DNA from: Kurthia populi
GTDB taxonomy: Bacteria; Bacillota; Bacilli; Bacillales_A; Planococcaceae
Length of the DNA: 42,195 nucleotides
NCBI RefSeq assembly: GCF_042686175.1
Contig: NZ_JBHUOR010000130.1
Coordinates: 1 to 42,195, forward strand
Reading direction: 5' to 3'
The notes under the pieces are model-generated. The model made no database searches. It was not told where the DNA came from and worked only from the letters and a program-made list of their open reading frames with translations. Shown here one piece after another: positions 6,778 to 13,213 of this stretch. A program made the position numbers and the translations under genes. Every line of letters begins with the position of its first letter. Within the stretch, counting starts at the first letter, position 1.

Positions 6778-7920
6778 GTGAGGGAAATAGGATTTATTAG
6801 TGATGTTTTAAAAAGGAATAGTGAGCTTGAATGGTTATACGATTTAGAGTTTGCTGTAGATATTGAACAAAAGACATATCTAAAGGAATTAGCAATTGAA
6901 ACTTGCTCTAACTTTATAGCTCGTACCATTTCACAGACTGATTTTAGGCACATGAAAGATAAAAGAAAACATGAAAAAGGCTGGAATTATCTTTTAAATG
7001 TTCGGCCCAATACGGATATGAGTGCTTCAGATTTTTGGCAAGCAGTTGTAAATAAATTGATTCGTGAAAATGAAGTGCTTATTATTCCATACGAAAATCA
7101 AATGTTAATCGCTGATAGTTTTTACAGACGCGAATATGCTTTGTTCCCAGATGTATTTGAAAATGTGACAGTTAAAAATTTCACCTTTAATAATAAAACT
7201 TGGGATATGGATGATGTGATTTATTTAACCTACAATAATAATCATTTGTCAGGATTTTTAGATGGTCTTACAAAAGATTATGCAGAGCTTTTCGGTGCGT
7301 TAATTACAGCGTCCAAACGAAGTTACCAGGTACGTGGTTCAATTAACTTTGACTCAATTCAATCATTAAGCGCTGAAAAACAGCAGTCTTATATTGATAA
7401 GATTTTAGGAGCCGTTAAAAATTCAGTGACAGCAATCTTTCCTTTATCAAAAGGTATTGAGTACAAAGAATATTCAAATGGAAGTGTAAAAGGTCCATCA
7501 CTTGAAGATGTCGAAAAAGTTAAACGTGCATTGATTGATGATGTGGCCAACATCTTAGGTATACCAATTAATTTGGTTCATGGTGATGTGGCGGATCTCG
7601 AAGGTGCGATGAAAGCCTATATTAAATTTTGTATTGGTCCACTTCTTAAAAAAATTCAAGATGAATTAAATGCAAAGTTAGATTTAGGAGCAAACGAATA
7701 TATTGATGTTAAAGGCATCACTAACAACAACGTTGTCGATAAAGCTGAAGCAGTCGATAAATTAGTTGCTAGTGGTGCTTTCACACGTAATGAAGTTCGT
7801 GAGTTATTTGGATTTGAACGAGCAGATGATGAAGAACTTGATAAATATGTAATCACTAAAAACTATGAAACTGTGGAAGATTCCGCATTGAAGGGAGGTG
7901 AAAAAGACAGTGAAGCATAA
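6778..7920 (+). CDS. portal protein, HK97 family
   Basis: This 380-residue protein follows the large terminase and has the HK97-portal pattern: RKHEKGWNYLLNVRPNTDMS near residue 65, VIYLTYNNN in the middle, IPINLVHGDVADLEGAMKAY (about residues 261-280) and a C-terminal EVRELFGFERADDEELDKYV. It would form the ring through which DNA enters. The start is uncertain: the frame opens at GTG 6778, but AAGGGAGG (6771-6778) overlaps that codon, so translation may begin at ATA 6787 or ATT 6796, giving ...GFISDVLKRN. The last codons overlap the protease gene. Confidence 0.93.
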   Translation: MREIGFISDVLKRNSELEWLYDLEFAVDIEQKTYLKELAIETCSNFIARTISQTDFRHMKDKRKHEKGWNYLLNVRPNTDMSASDFWQAVVNKLIRENEVLIIPYENQMLIADSFYRREYALFPDVFENVTVKNFTFNNKTWDMDDVIYLTYNNNHLSGFLDGLTKDYAELFGALITASKRSYQVRGSINFDSIQSLSAEKQQSYIDKILGAVKNSVTAIFPLSKGIEYKEYSNGSVKGPSLEDVEKVKRALIDDVANILGIPINLVHGDVADLEGAMKAYIKFCIGPLLKKIQDELNAKLDLGANEYIDVKGITNNNVVDKAEAVDKLVASGAFTRNEVRELFGFERADDEELDKYVITKNYETVEDSALKGGEKDSEA

Positions 7921-8611
7921 AATCAAAGGTGACATTACTTCATGGAATGGGAGCATTTATGATTTCAATTCTAAGATGCGTAATGTGAAAGATGATGAAG
8001 ATATTGAATTAGAAATCAATTCATATGGTGGCGATGTTTTTGCTGGTATCGATATTATGAATACCCTACGAGGTCATAAAGGCAACGTAACAATTACCAT
8101 CACAGGTATTGCTGCATCTGCTGCATCAATCATTGCAATGGGAGCAAACAAAATCAAAATGTATGCTAACACTCAACTTATGGTCCACAATGCTTGGACA
8201 ATGGTAGCTGGCAATGCAAAACAATTACGTAAAGTTGCTGATGTTTTGGATTCGATTGGTGAATCAGTTTTAGCGTCATATACACATCGTGTAGATGCAA
8301 AAACAGTAAAAAAGCTACTCGATGAAGAAACATACTTATCTGCAGCGAAAGCAAAAGAGCTTGGGTTCATTGATGAAATTGTGGAAGGTACAGCTGAAGC
8401 AGTTGAATCAGAAGTTTTTCAAGATAAAGCAACAGAATTTAATAATGCTTTAGGTAGTAATGATTCAAAGGAAAATGAATACATCACAAAAAATGAATTG
8501 AAAGCATATTTTGATGAACTTAAAGGCACAATTCAAAATACACAAAAAGATGACAAGACTTTAGAAACGCCAGCACCAGTTGCTGCATCTAAACGTCGTG
8601 TCATTTTTTAA
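7910..8611 (+). CDS. ClpP-like prohead protease
   Basis: A serine protease of the ClpP/S14 fold, used by many HK97-type phages to mature proheads. It shows INSYGGDVFAGIDIMNTL, then the nucleophile region GIAASAASIIAMGA and the catalytic-His region LMVHNAW, followed by ETYLSAAKAKELGFIDEI. The tail after about residue 160 is acidic, low in complexity and possibly the scaffolding part removed on maturation. AAGGGAGG at 7891-7898 suits GTG 7910 better than GTG 7898, which overlaps it. The start lies inside the end of the portal gene. Confidence 0.93.
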   Translation: MKHKIKGDITSWNGSIYDFNSKMRNVKDDEDIELEINSYGGDVFAGIDIMNTLRGHKGNVTITITGIAASAASIIAMGANKIKMYANTQLMVHNAWTMVAGNAKQLRKVADVLDSIGESVLASYTHRVDAKTVKKLLDEETYLSAAKAKELGFIDEIVEGTAEAVESEVFQDKATEFNNALGSNDSKENEYITKNELKAYFDELKGTIQNTQKDDKTLETPAPVAASKRRVIF

Positions 8612-8638
8612 TACAAAAAACAAGGAGGTCATCTAAAG

Positions 8639-9781
8639 ATGGCATTTAAATTAGACAATCATACAGACTCGTATGAAAACGCAAAACAAAACTATGCAAA
8701 CGTAGTGAAAAACGAAACATCAACACCAGAAGAAGTTGAACAAGCATGGACTGTTATGCAAGATTCATTAGTAGATTCTTTAACTTCTCAAATCACACAA
8801 GGTGTAGCTGCACAAAATCATGATCAAACAGTTTTAGCTGGTCGCGGTGCAAATGTATTAACATCTGAAGAACATAAATTCTTTGCAGCTGTTCAACATT
8901 CAGCAGGATTTGAAGATGATTTAATTCTTCCAGAAACAGTTGTAGACCGTATCTTTGAAGATTTAACTGAAGCACATCCTTTACTTTCAGCAATCAACTT
9001 CCAAAACTTAAACACTTTAACGGCTCGTGTAATTACTTCAGAGCCAGAGGGTTCATTCGTTTGGGGTAAAGTGTTTGGCGAAATTAAAGGCCAATTAGAT
9101 GCAGCGTTCACTGAAGAAACATTTGGTCAAAGCAAATTAACTGCATTTGTAGTATTACCGAAGGATTTAGAAAAATTCGGCCCAGCTTGGATTGAAGCAT
9201 ATGTACGCGCGCAAATCACAGAAACTTATGCAGTAGCATTAGAGCAAGGTATTGTTATGGGTGCTGGTCCAACTAAAAATGAACCAATCGGTTTGATTCG
9301 TGATTTAAAAGGCGCTATTGATCCAACAAATGGCCATGCAAAGAAAGCAGTTGCTGGTACATTAACATTTGCTGATTCAGCAACAACTATCAAAGAACTA
9401 GCTGCTTTAAACAAAGCATTATCAACGAAGGAAAATGGTAAGTCGGTTACTATTGATGGCAAAGTTGCATTAATCGTAAATCCAGCAGATGCATGGTTAG
9501 TTAAAGCTCAATACACTATCCAAAATTCTTTAGGTGCTTTCATTACTTCATTACCATTTAATGTACGCATTATCGAATCGCGTTTCCAAGAAGCAAACGA
9601 AGTAACGGCTTTTGTAACTGATCGCTATGACTTTTATACAACTGGTGGCTTACAAGTGAACAAATTCGATCAAACATTAGCGCTTGAAGATTGCAACCTA
9701 TACACTGCTAAAGGTTTTGCGTTCGGTAAAGCTAAAGATAATAACGCTGCGCAAATCTATACACTCGCGATTCCCAGCTAA
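8639..9781 (+). CDS. major capsid protein, HK97 fold
   Basis: The 380-residue product is the HK97-type capsid subunit: an acidic coiled N-terminal delta-like region (residues 1-90), then EEHKFFAAVQ, ILPETVVDRIFEDLTEAHPL, SEPEGSFVWGKV, FVVLPKDLEKFGPAWIEAYV and the C-terminal EDCNLYTAKGFAFGKAKD. AAGGAGG precedes ATG. The zero-frame stop follows ATT-CCC-AGC-TAA. Directly at that CCC a +1 shift (Pro tRNA moving from CCC to CCA) opens 24 more codons; see the next entry. The bulk of virion subunits should be the short form. Confidence 0.95.
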   Translation: MAFKLDNHTDSYENAKQNYANVVKNETSTPEEVEQAWTVMQDSLVDSLTSQITQGVAAQNHDQTVLAGRGANVLTSEEHKFFAAVQHSAGFEDDLILPETVVDRIFEDLTEAHPLLSAINFQNLNTLTARVITSEPEGSFVWGKVFGEIKGQLDAAFTEETFGQSKLTAFVVLPKDLEKFGPAWIEAYVRAQITETYAVALEQGIVMGAGPTKNEPIGLIRDLKGAIDPTNGHAKKAVAGTLTFADSATTIKELAALNKALSTKENGKSVTIDGKVALIVNPADAWLVKAQYTIQNSLGAFITSLPFNVRIIESRFQEANEVTAFVTDRYDFYTTGGLQVNKFDQTLALEDCNLYTAKGFAFGKAKDNNAAQIYTLAIPS

Positions 9782-9851
9782 TGCCGGCTCATTAAACGTG
9801 TCGGCTAGTCCGAATGCTAAAAGCGCCAATATTTCATGGGAGGTTGAATAA
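9773..9851 (+). CDS. +1 frameshift extension of the capsid protein (fn3-like tag)
   Basis: From CCC 9773-9775 a +1 shift continues GCT-AAT-GCC... to TAA 9849-9851, adding 24 residues that contain LNVSASPNAKSANISW. The full product would be 403 residues. The site (CCCAGC, overlapping proline codons CCC/CCA) is shared with the major tail gene, and the added peptide is closely similar to the peptide added there, which cannot be chance. Listeria phage PSA makes long capsid and tail proteins by +1 shifting at overlapping proline codons. The tag looks like strands A and B of an fn3 domain. Its stop overlaps the next ATG (TAATG). Confidence 0.75.
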
Positions 9852-10525
9852 TGGCTACGATTAAAAATAATGGCGTTGTGGTGTCAGAAGATGCTACATC
9901 GCCTTTTAGTTTGCAAAATTTAACACCAAATACGGCCTATACAGTCGAAGTTGAAGAAAATGGTGCTACAGGTTCTGTTCAATTTACAACAACGGATATT
10001 GTACCTGGTGCCCCAACTGTTACGGTGACAGCCAAAGCAGGAGCCATTGACTTCACAATTGTGGACGGTACAAACGATGGCACAGCGATTACTGGCTATA
10101 CCATTTATTACACAGATGGCACAACACCTAAAACACAAAACACTACCACTAAAACAGGTACTATTACGGGTTTAACGGACGGTAAACAATACTCGATTCA
10201 AGCGACAGCCAAAAATGGCAAAGGTGAATCGAGTAAATCTACAGCTGTAAACGCAACACCTAAAACAGCTGTTACCGGTGTGACATTAGATGCTACGACA
10301 GCAACGCTTGATATTGCAGGCACAAAACAACTTACGGCAACTGTAGCGCCAACAACAGCGACAAATAAAGCTGTTACTTGGTCTACAAGTGCAGCAGCTA
10401 TTGCGACTGTAAGCTCAACTGGTTTAGTAACAGCTGTAGCCGAAGGTGAAGCAACGATTACCGTTAAAACAACAGACGGTAATAAAACAGCTACATGCGT
10501 CGTAACTGTTAATCCAGCCGGTTAG
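9851..10525 (+). CDS. Ig-like decoration protein (partial fn3, fn3, Big_2)
   Basis: This 224-residue protein is built of beta-sandwich modules. Residues 1-49 (ATIKNNGVVVSEDATSPFSL, NLTPNTAYTVEVEENG, VQFTTT) look like the last five strands of an fn3 domain with strands A and B missing. Residues about 52-137 are a complete fn3 (ITGYTIYYTDGT, ITGLTDGKQYSIQATAKNGK). Residues about 140-222 are a bacterial Ig-like group 2 domain (VTWSTSAAAIATVSSTGLVT). It starts at an ATG overlapping the stop of the capsid extension. Such domains decorate phage heads and tails and bind weakly to cell-surface sugars or mucus. It may be made alone by re-initiation or, with another slip, as a longer capsid fusion. Confidence 0.8.
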   Translation: MATIKNNGVVVSEDATSPFSLQNLTPNTAYTVEVEENGATGSVQFTTTDIVPGAPTVTVTAKAGAIDFTIVDGTNDGTAITGYTIYYTDGTTPKTQNTTTKTGTITGLTDGKQYSIQATAKNGKGESSKSTAVNATPKTAVTGVTLDATTATLDIAGTKQLTATVAPTTATNKAVTWSTSAAAIATVSSTGLVTAVAEGEATITVKTTDGNKTATCVVTVNPAG

Positions 10526-10536
10526 GAGGGATTGCA

Positions 10537-10821
10537 TTGGATGAATTATTAAAGGCGTTCAAACGTCGTATGAAAATCTTCCACACAGCAGAAGATGAAG
10601 CATTATTAACTATCATTTCTGCGTCTGTGGAGGATTTAAAAGTGAAATGTGGTCAATTCGATGTGGCATCGCATGAACGTGCTAGAGAGCTTGTTATGGA
10701 GCGCTCACGCTATGTTTATAACGACAAGCTCGAAGAATTTGACACCAATTTTTTATCTCAAATCCAATCGCTGCAGTTTGAACTATATGAGGTGATTGAA
10801 GATGGCACGACAACTTACTAG
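10537..10821 (+). CDS. head-tail connector, gp6-like
   Basis: Ninety-four residues, starting at TTG 10537 behind GGAGGG. All-helical: MDELLKAFKRRMKIFHTAED, then HERARELVMERSRYVYNDKLEEF. This pattern and the position right after the head genes match the HK97 gp6-like connector (Phage_connect_1 group), a ring below the portal. The intervening Ig-like gene is the only departure from the usual order. It overlaps the next gene by 20 bases. Confidence 0.8.
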   Translation: MDELLKAFKRRMKIFHTAEDEALLTIISASVEDLKVKCGQFDVASHERARELVMERSRYVYNDKLEEFDTNFLSQIQSLQFELYEVIEDGTTTY

Positions 10822-11149
10822 CGGTGATTTACGGACACCTATCACGTTCTTTGGTTATGAGCCTATACAGGGTCCAGAGCCAGGAGAACAAGAAAAGGAA
10901 ACGTTACATTATTGCTTTTGTGAAATCTACGCATCGAGTCAAAAGGATTTAGAAATCTTAAAAACGGTCAATGCAAAAGAATCGATTACGATTAATATTC
11001 GAGATCCGTTGATGGATTATATTCCAGACCGTAAGCATTTTGCAGAGATTGGCCACTATCGTTATACCGGAAAGGTTTGGAATATCGTTGAAGTAAGACC
11101 AGATGCACAATCACTTGGTTTTATTAACATCGTATTGGCGGTGGTTTAA
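10802..11149 (+). CDS. head closure / head-tail joining protein
   Basis: A 115-residue, strand-rich protein: MARQLTSGDLRTPITFFGYE at the start and NIVEVRPDAQSLGFINIVLA at the end, the usual pattern of SPP1 gp16/HK97 head-closure proteins (Phage_H_T_join group). ATG 10802 is chosen over TTG 10796 because the conserved start is MxxxLxxGDLRxPI and GAGGTG lies at 10789-10794. It seals the head after packaging and accepts the tail. Overlaps its neighbours as usual in this module. Confidence 0.85.
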   Translation: MARQLTSGDLRTPITFFGYEPIQGPEPGEQEKETLHYCFCEIYASSQKDLEILKTVNAKESITINIRDPLMDYIPDRKHFAEIGHYRYTGKVWNIVEVRPDAQSLGFINIVLAVV

Positions 11150-11565
11150 TGAGTGTCGAATTTCATGGTTTAGCCGAAATCCAACAGCGTTTAAAACAAA
11201 TGATGTCCGAAAAAGAGTTTAAAAAGCTAACAGATACAGCTGTAACTGCCGGTGCAACGGTATTGAAAAAAGAAGTGGCCAGAAGGCTATCAAGTAGCTT
11301 AGGCGACTATTCAATCGGGGCAACAGTTGACGAGATTGTCATGAGCAAACCGAAATCAAAGCGTGGTGCGCGTACTGTTCAGATTGGTTGGAATGGTCCA
11401 TTAGAGCGCTATCGTATTATCCATTTGAATGAGAATGGCTATAAACGCGATGGGAAGTTTTACGGTCCGCAACTAGGCGGTTACAAGCAAATCGCAAAAG
11501 CTATGGAAACTAAAAAACAGGAAGTATTTGATGCAACGCGAAGGGAGATGGCCAAACGTTTATGA
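11149..11565 (+). CDS. HK97 gp10-like neck/tail component
   Basis: The 138-residue product has the HK97-gp10 pattern: an N-terminal helix (GLAEIQQRLKQM), DTAVTAGATVLKKEVARRL, a strand segment VQIGWNGPLERYRIIHLNEN (about residues 76-95) and a C-terminal helix with KAMETKKQEVFDATRREM. Family members sit at the head-tail interface and help tail completion. The ATG overlaps the stop of the previous gene (TTTAATG). Confidence 0.85.
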   Translation: MSVEFHGLAEIQQRLKQMMSEKEFKKLTDTAVTAGATVLKKEVARRLSSSLGDYSIGATVDEIVMSKPKSKRGARTVQIGWNGPLERYRIIHLNENGYKRDGKFYGPQLGGYKQIAKAMETKKQEVFDATRREMAKRL

Positions 11566-11957
11566 GAGATTTGATGATGGAAATTAATCAGGCACTACGC
11601 GAAAATGCGCTCATTGCAACAAGTTGTGGTGACCGGATTAAATTTTACGAGTATGCAGAAACAGGCGACTTATTAAGTCCATTTATTATCATTACACCGT
11701 CACAACCAAGCAAGCCAAGTAGTTATGGCAGCAACACTAATCATAGTGAAAGCTACTACTACCAGATTAATGTGGAAGCCACAAACCGAGGAGTCCGGGA
11801 CTCTTTAGCATATGAAGTACGAAAAGTTATGAGGACACTTGGTTTTGAACAACAAGCCGGTGGCCTGGACACATATTTTAAAGAAACAAAGCGCTACGTA
11901 AACACACGTTTATATAGCGCTATTTTATTTACTCAAAAAGAGGAGGAAAATGAATGA
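11562..11957 (+). CDS. tail terminator / tail completion protein
   Basis: A 131-residue protein in the position of the tail terminator. MRDLMMEINQALRENALI is an N-terminal helix; GDRIKFYEYAETGDLLSPFI, QINVEATNRGVRDSLAYEVR and the final strand RYVNTRLYSAILFTQKEEE fit the ring-forming tail terminator fold (gpU/gp17-like, DUF3168-like). The assignment rests on order and general pattern; no single motif is decisive. It overlaps both neighbours by 4 bases. Confidence 0.65.
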   Translation: MRDLMMEINQALRENALIATSCGDRIKFYEYAETGDLLSPFIIITPSQPSKPSSYGSNTNHSESYYYQINVEATNRGVRDSLAYEVRKVMRTLGFEQQAGGLDTYFKETKRYVNTRLYSAILFTQKEEENE

Positions 11958-12529
11958 ACGCAGTAGGATTTGAAAAAGCGGAAATCGCGGTATTAGATGC
12001 CAATTTCCAAACAACAGAAGAAAACATTTTTACACTTGAAGGAAAAACAGATAAAGGGGCAACACGCTCATTTAGTGTAGAAGGATTAACAGCTGAAGCT
12101 GTGAAACAATTCGGTTCAAACATTCCTTATCGTACAGCAAAACGTGGTATCGGTGACTTATCTGCGACTTTAACAGCGATTGATGTACCACTGGATTTTG
12201 AAATGACGATTCTTGGTATTGCAAAATCAACAGAAGGTTTCTACGAAGGTGGCGATGATACAGAAGCACCGTATACAGCGACTATCTTCTATGATAAAAC
12301 GCCACAAGGTGAACCGTATGCGATTGCACTTTATCGCGGATCATGGTCACGAAATTCACTTGAAGGGGAAACACTTGAAGGAGAAAACAAAGAATTGCCA
12401 GAAGAAGAATACACAATGGCGTGTGTTGTTGGCGATGATAAAAAAGGTTACGGAATTGCAGTAGGTGCCGAACAAGTAGCAGCATTACGTGCCAAAGCAT
12501 TTAAAGTTACACCCAGCGGTGGCGCTTAA
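11954..12529 (+). CDS. major tail protein, phi13-type
   Basis: The 191-residue product resembles phi13-family tail-tube proteins: MNAVGFEKAEIAVLDANFQT, GLTAEAVKQFGSNIPYRTAK near residue 43, FYEGGDDTEAPYTATIFYDK in the middle and RGSWSRNSLEGETLEGENKE before the end. AGAGGAGGAAA precedes ATG. The zero frame ends ...K-V-T-P187-S-G-G-A. At the CCC of Pro187 a +1 shift adds 20 residues (next entry), the same slip sequence as in the capsid gene. A strong terminator follows. Confidence 0.9.
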   Translation: MNAVGFEKAEIAVLDANFQTTEENIFTLEGKTDKGATRSFSVEGLTAEAVKQFGSNIPYRTAKRGIGDLSATLTAIDVPLDFEMTILGIAKSTEGFYEGGDDTEAPYTATIFYDKTPQGEPYAIALYRGSWSRNSLEGETLEGENKELPEEEYTMACVVGDDKKGYGIAVGAEQVAALRAKAFKVTPSGGA

Positions 12530-12578
12530 TGTGAGCGCTACGCCAGAGGCAAAGCAAGCCAATATTACGTGGCAATAA
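12512..12578 (+). CDS. +1 frameshift extension of the major tail protein (fn3-like tag)
   Basis: From CCC 12512-12514 a +1 slip to CCA continues GCG-GTG-GCG-CTT... to TAA 12576-12578 and adds 20 residues containing LNVSATPEAKQANITW. The extended protein has 207 residues. The hexamer CCCAGC is identical to the capsid site, and 12 of 16 residues of the tag core are identical to the capsid tag. Unlike the capsid case, no downstream gene supplies the rest of the domain, so the tag would be two lone strands unless another protein completes it. Confidence 0.72.
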
Positions 12579-12596
12579 TTAAATTAAAATTCAATG

Positions 12597-12624
12597 AAGC
12601 ACTCCGTTTGGGGTGCTTTTTTAT
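12597..12624 (+). terminator. intrinsic terminator after the major tail gene
   Basis: AAGCACTCC-GTTT-GGGGTGCTT: an 8-9 bp stem with one G-U pair followed by a T-run (to about 12621). It probably lowers expression of the tape-measure section relative to capsid and tail tube, as needed for stoichiometry. Confidence 0.88.
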
Positions 12625-12653
12625 TTATCTAAAACATACTGGAGGGCTATTAC

Positions 12654-13022
12654 ATGGCTATTTATGAATTAAAACTAATGAAGAAAAAAGAAATTGTGGA
12701 TGGAAAAGAACAATTTGAATATGAATCACGCAAATTAGATTTCGTGTCGATTAAAGTTACACGTGATGCATTAAAAGTAAAAGCAGAATTAGAAAAAATG
12801 GCCAATGAAAAAGAGCCAGATGAAGTAGCAATGCTAGAAAAACAAATTGAATTTGTGGCAGATGTTTTCCACGTATCGTCTGATGATATTTGGGAAGGGC
12901 TTGATGCATCAACAGGTGCATTAAAAATTAAACATATTTTTGAACAAATCTTAGGTGTGGAAGAATTGGAAAAAGAAGAAGAAAAAAAGATGGCCAAAAT
13001 GATGAAGTACATGCAGAAGTAA
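12654..13022 (+). CDS. tail assembly chaperone, gpG-like
   Basis: A 122-residue acidic helical protein (VTRDALKVKAELEKMANEKE; KHIFEQILGVEELEKEEEKK) between the major tail protein and the tape measure, the constant position of G/GT-type tail assembly chaperones. TGGAGGGC precedes ATG. Near its end an A-AAA-AAG heptamer (12983-12989) allows a -1 shift into a second frame. The chaperones coat the tape-measure protein and recruit tail subunits; they are absent from the virion. Confidence 0.85.
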   Translation: MAIYELKLMKKKEIVDGKEQFEYESRKLDFVSIKVTRDALKVKAELEKMANEKEPDEVAMLEKQIEFVADVFHVSSDDIWEGLDASTGALKIKHIFEQILGVEELEKEEEKKMAKMMKYMQK

Positions 13023-13201
13023 CGTATGAAGCATCATTAGAAACCATCGATAAATTGTATAAATCATTTATGGAAAACGGCATGGCTTATCAAGATATAG
13101 CAAATGCCGATTTCTTTCATTTAGTTGAACTTTTCAACAAAGAAAAGAAAGAAGAAAAAAAGGTCGGTAGTATGTATGAAGCCTTAAAAGGATTTATGTA
13201 A
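12983..13201 (+). CDS. -1 frameshift extension giving the gpGT-like chaperone
   Basis: At A-AAA-AAG (12983-12989) a -1 slip leads into GAT-GGC-CAA... (from 12989) up to TAA 13199-13201, adding about 70 residues to 112 (182 in total). The extension reads ...VTYEASLETIDKLYKSFMEN...ANADFFHLVELFNKEKK..., typical of the T part of G-T chaperones, and has no good start of its own. The zero-frame stop is 30 bases downstream of the slip site. The arrangement is the conserved siphophage tail frameshift. Confidence 0.88.
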   Translation, partial: KKDGQNDEVHAEVTYEASLETIDKLYKSFMENGMAYQDIANADFFHLVELFNKEKKEEKKVGSMYEALKGFM

Positions 13202-13213
13202 GGAGGTGGCAGT

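Noticed and set aside
9782..9850. The gap after the capsid gene as plain non-coding spacer
   Set aside because: It is open in the +1 frame and encodes a tag with a close counterpart behind the tail gene, so it is treated as coding.
13022..13201. A separate small gene after the tail chaperone
   Set aside because: It has no start codon with a ribosome site near its beginning, and the A-AAA-AAG slip site joins it to the upstream gene.
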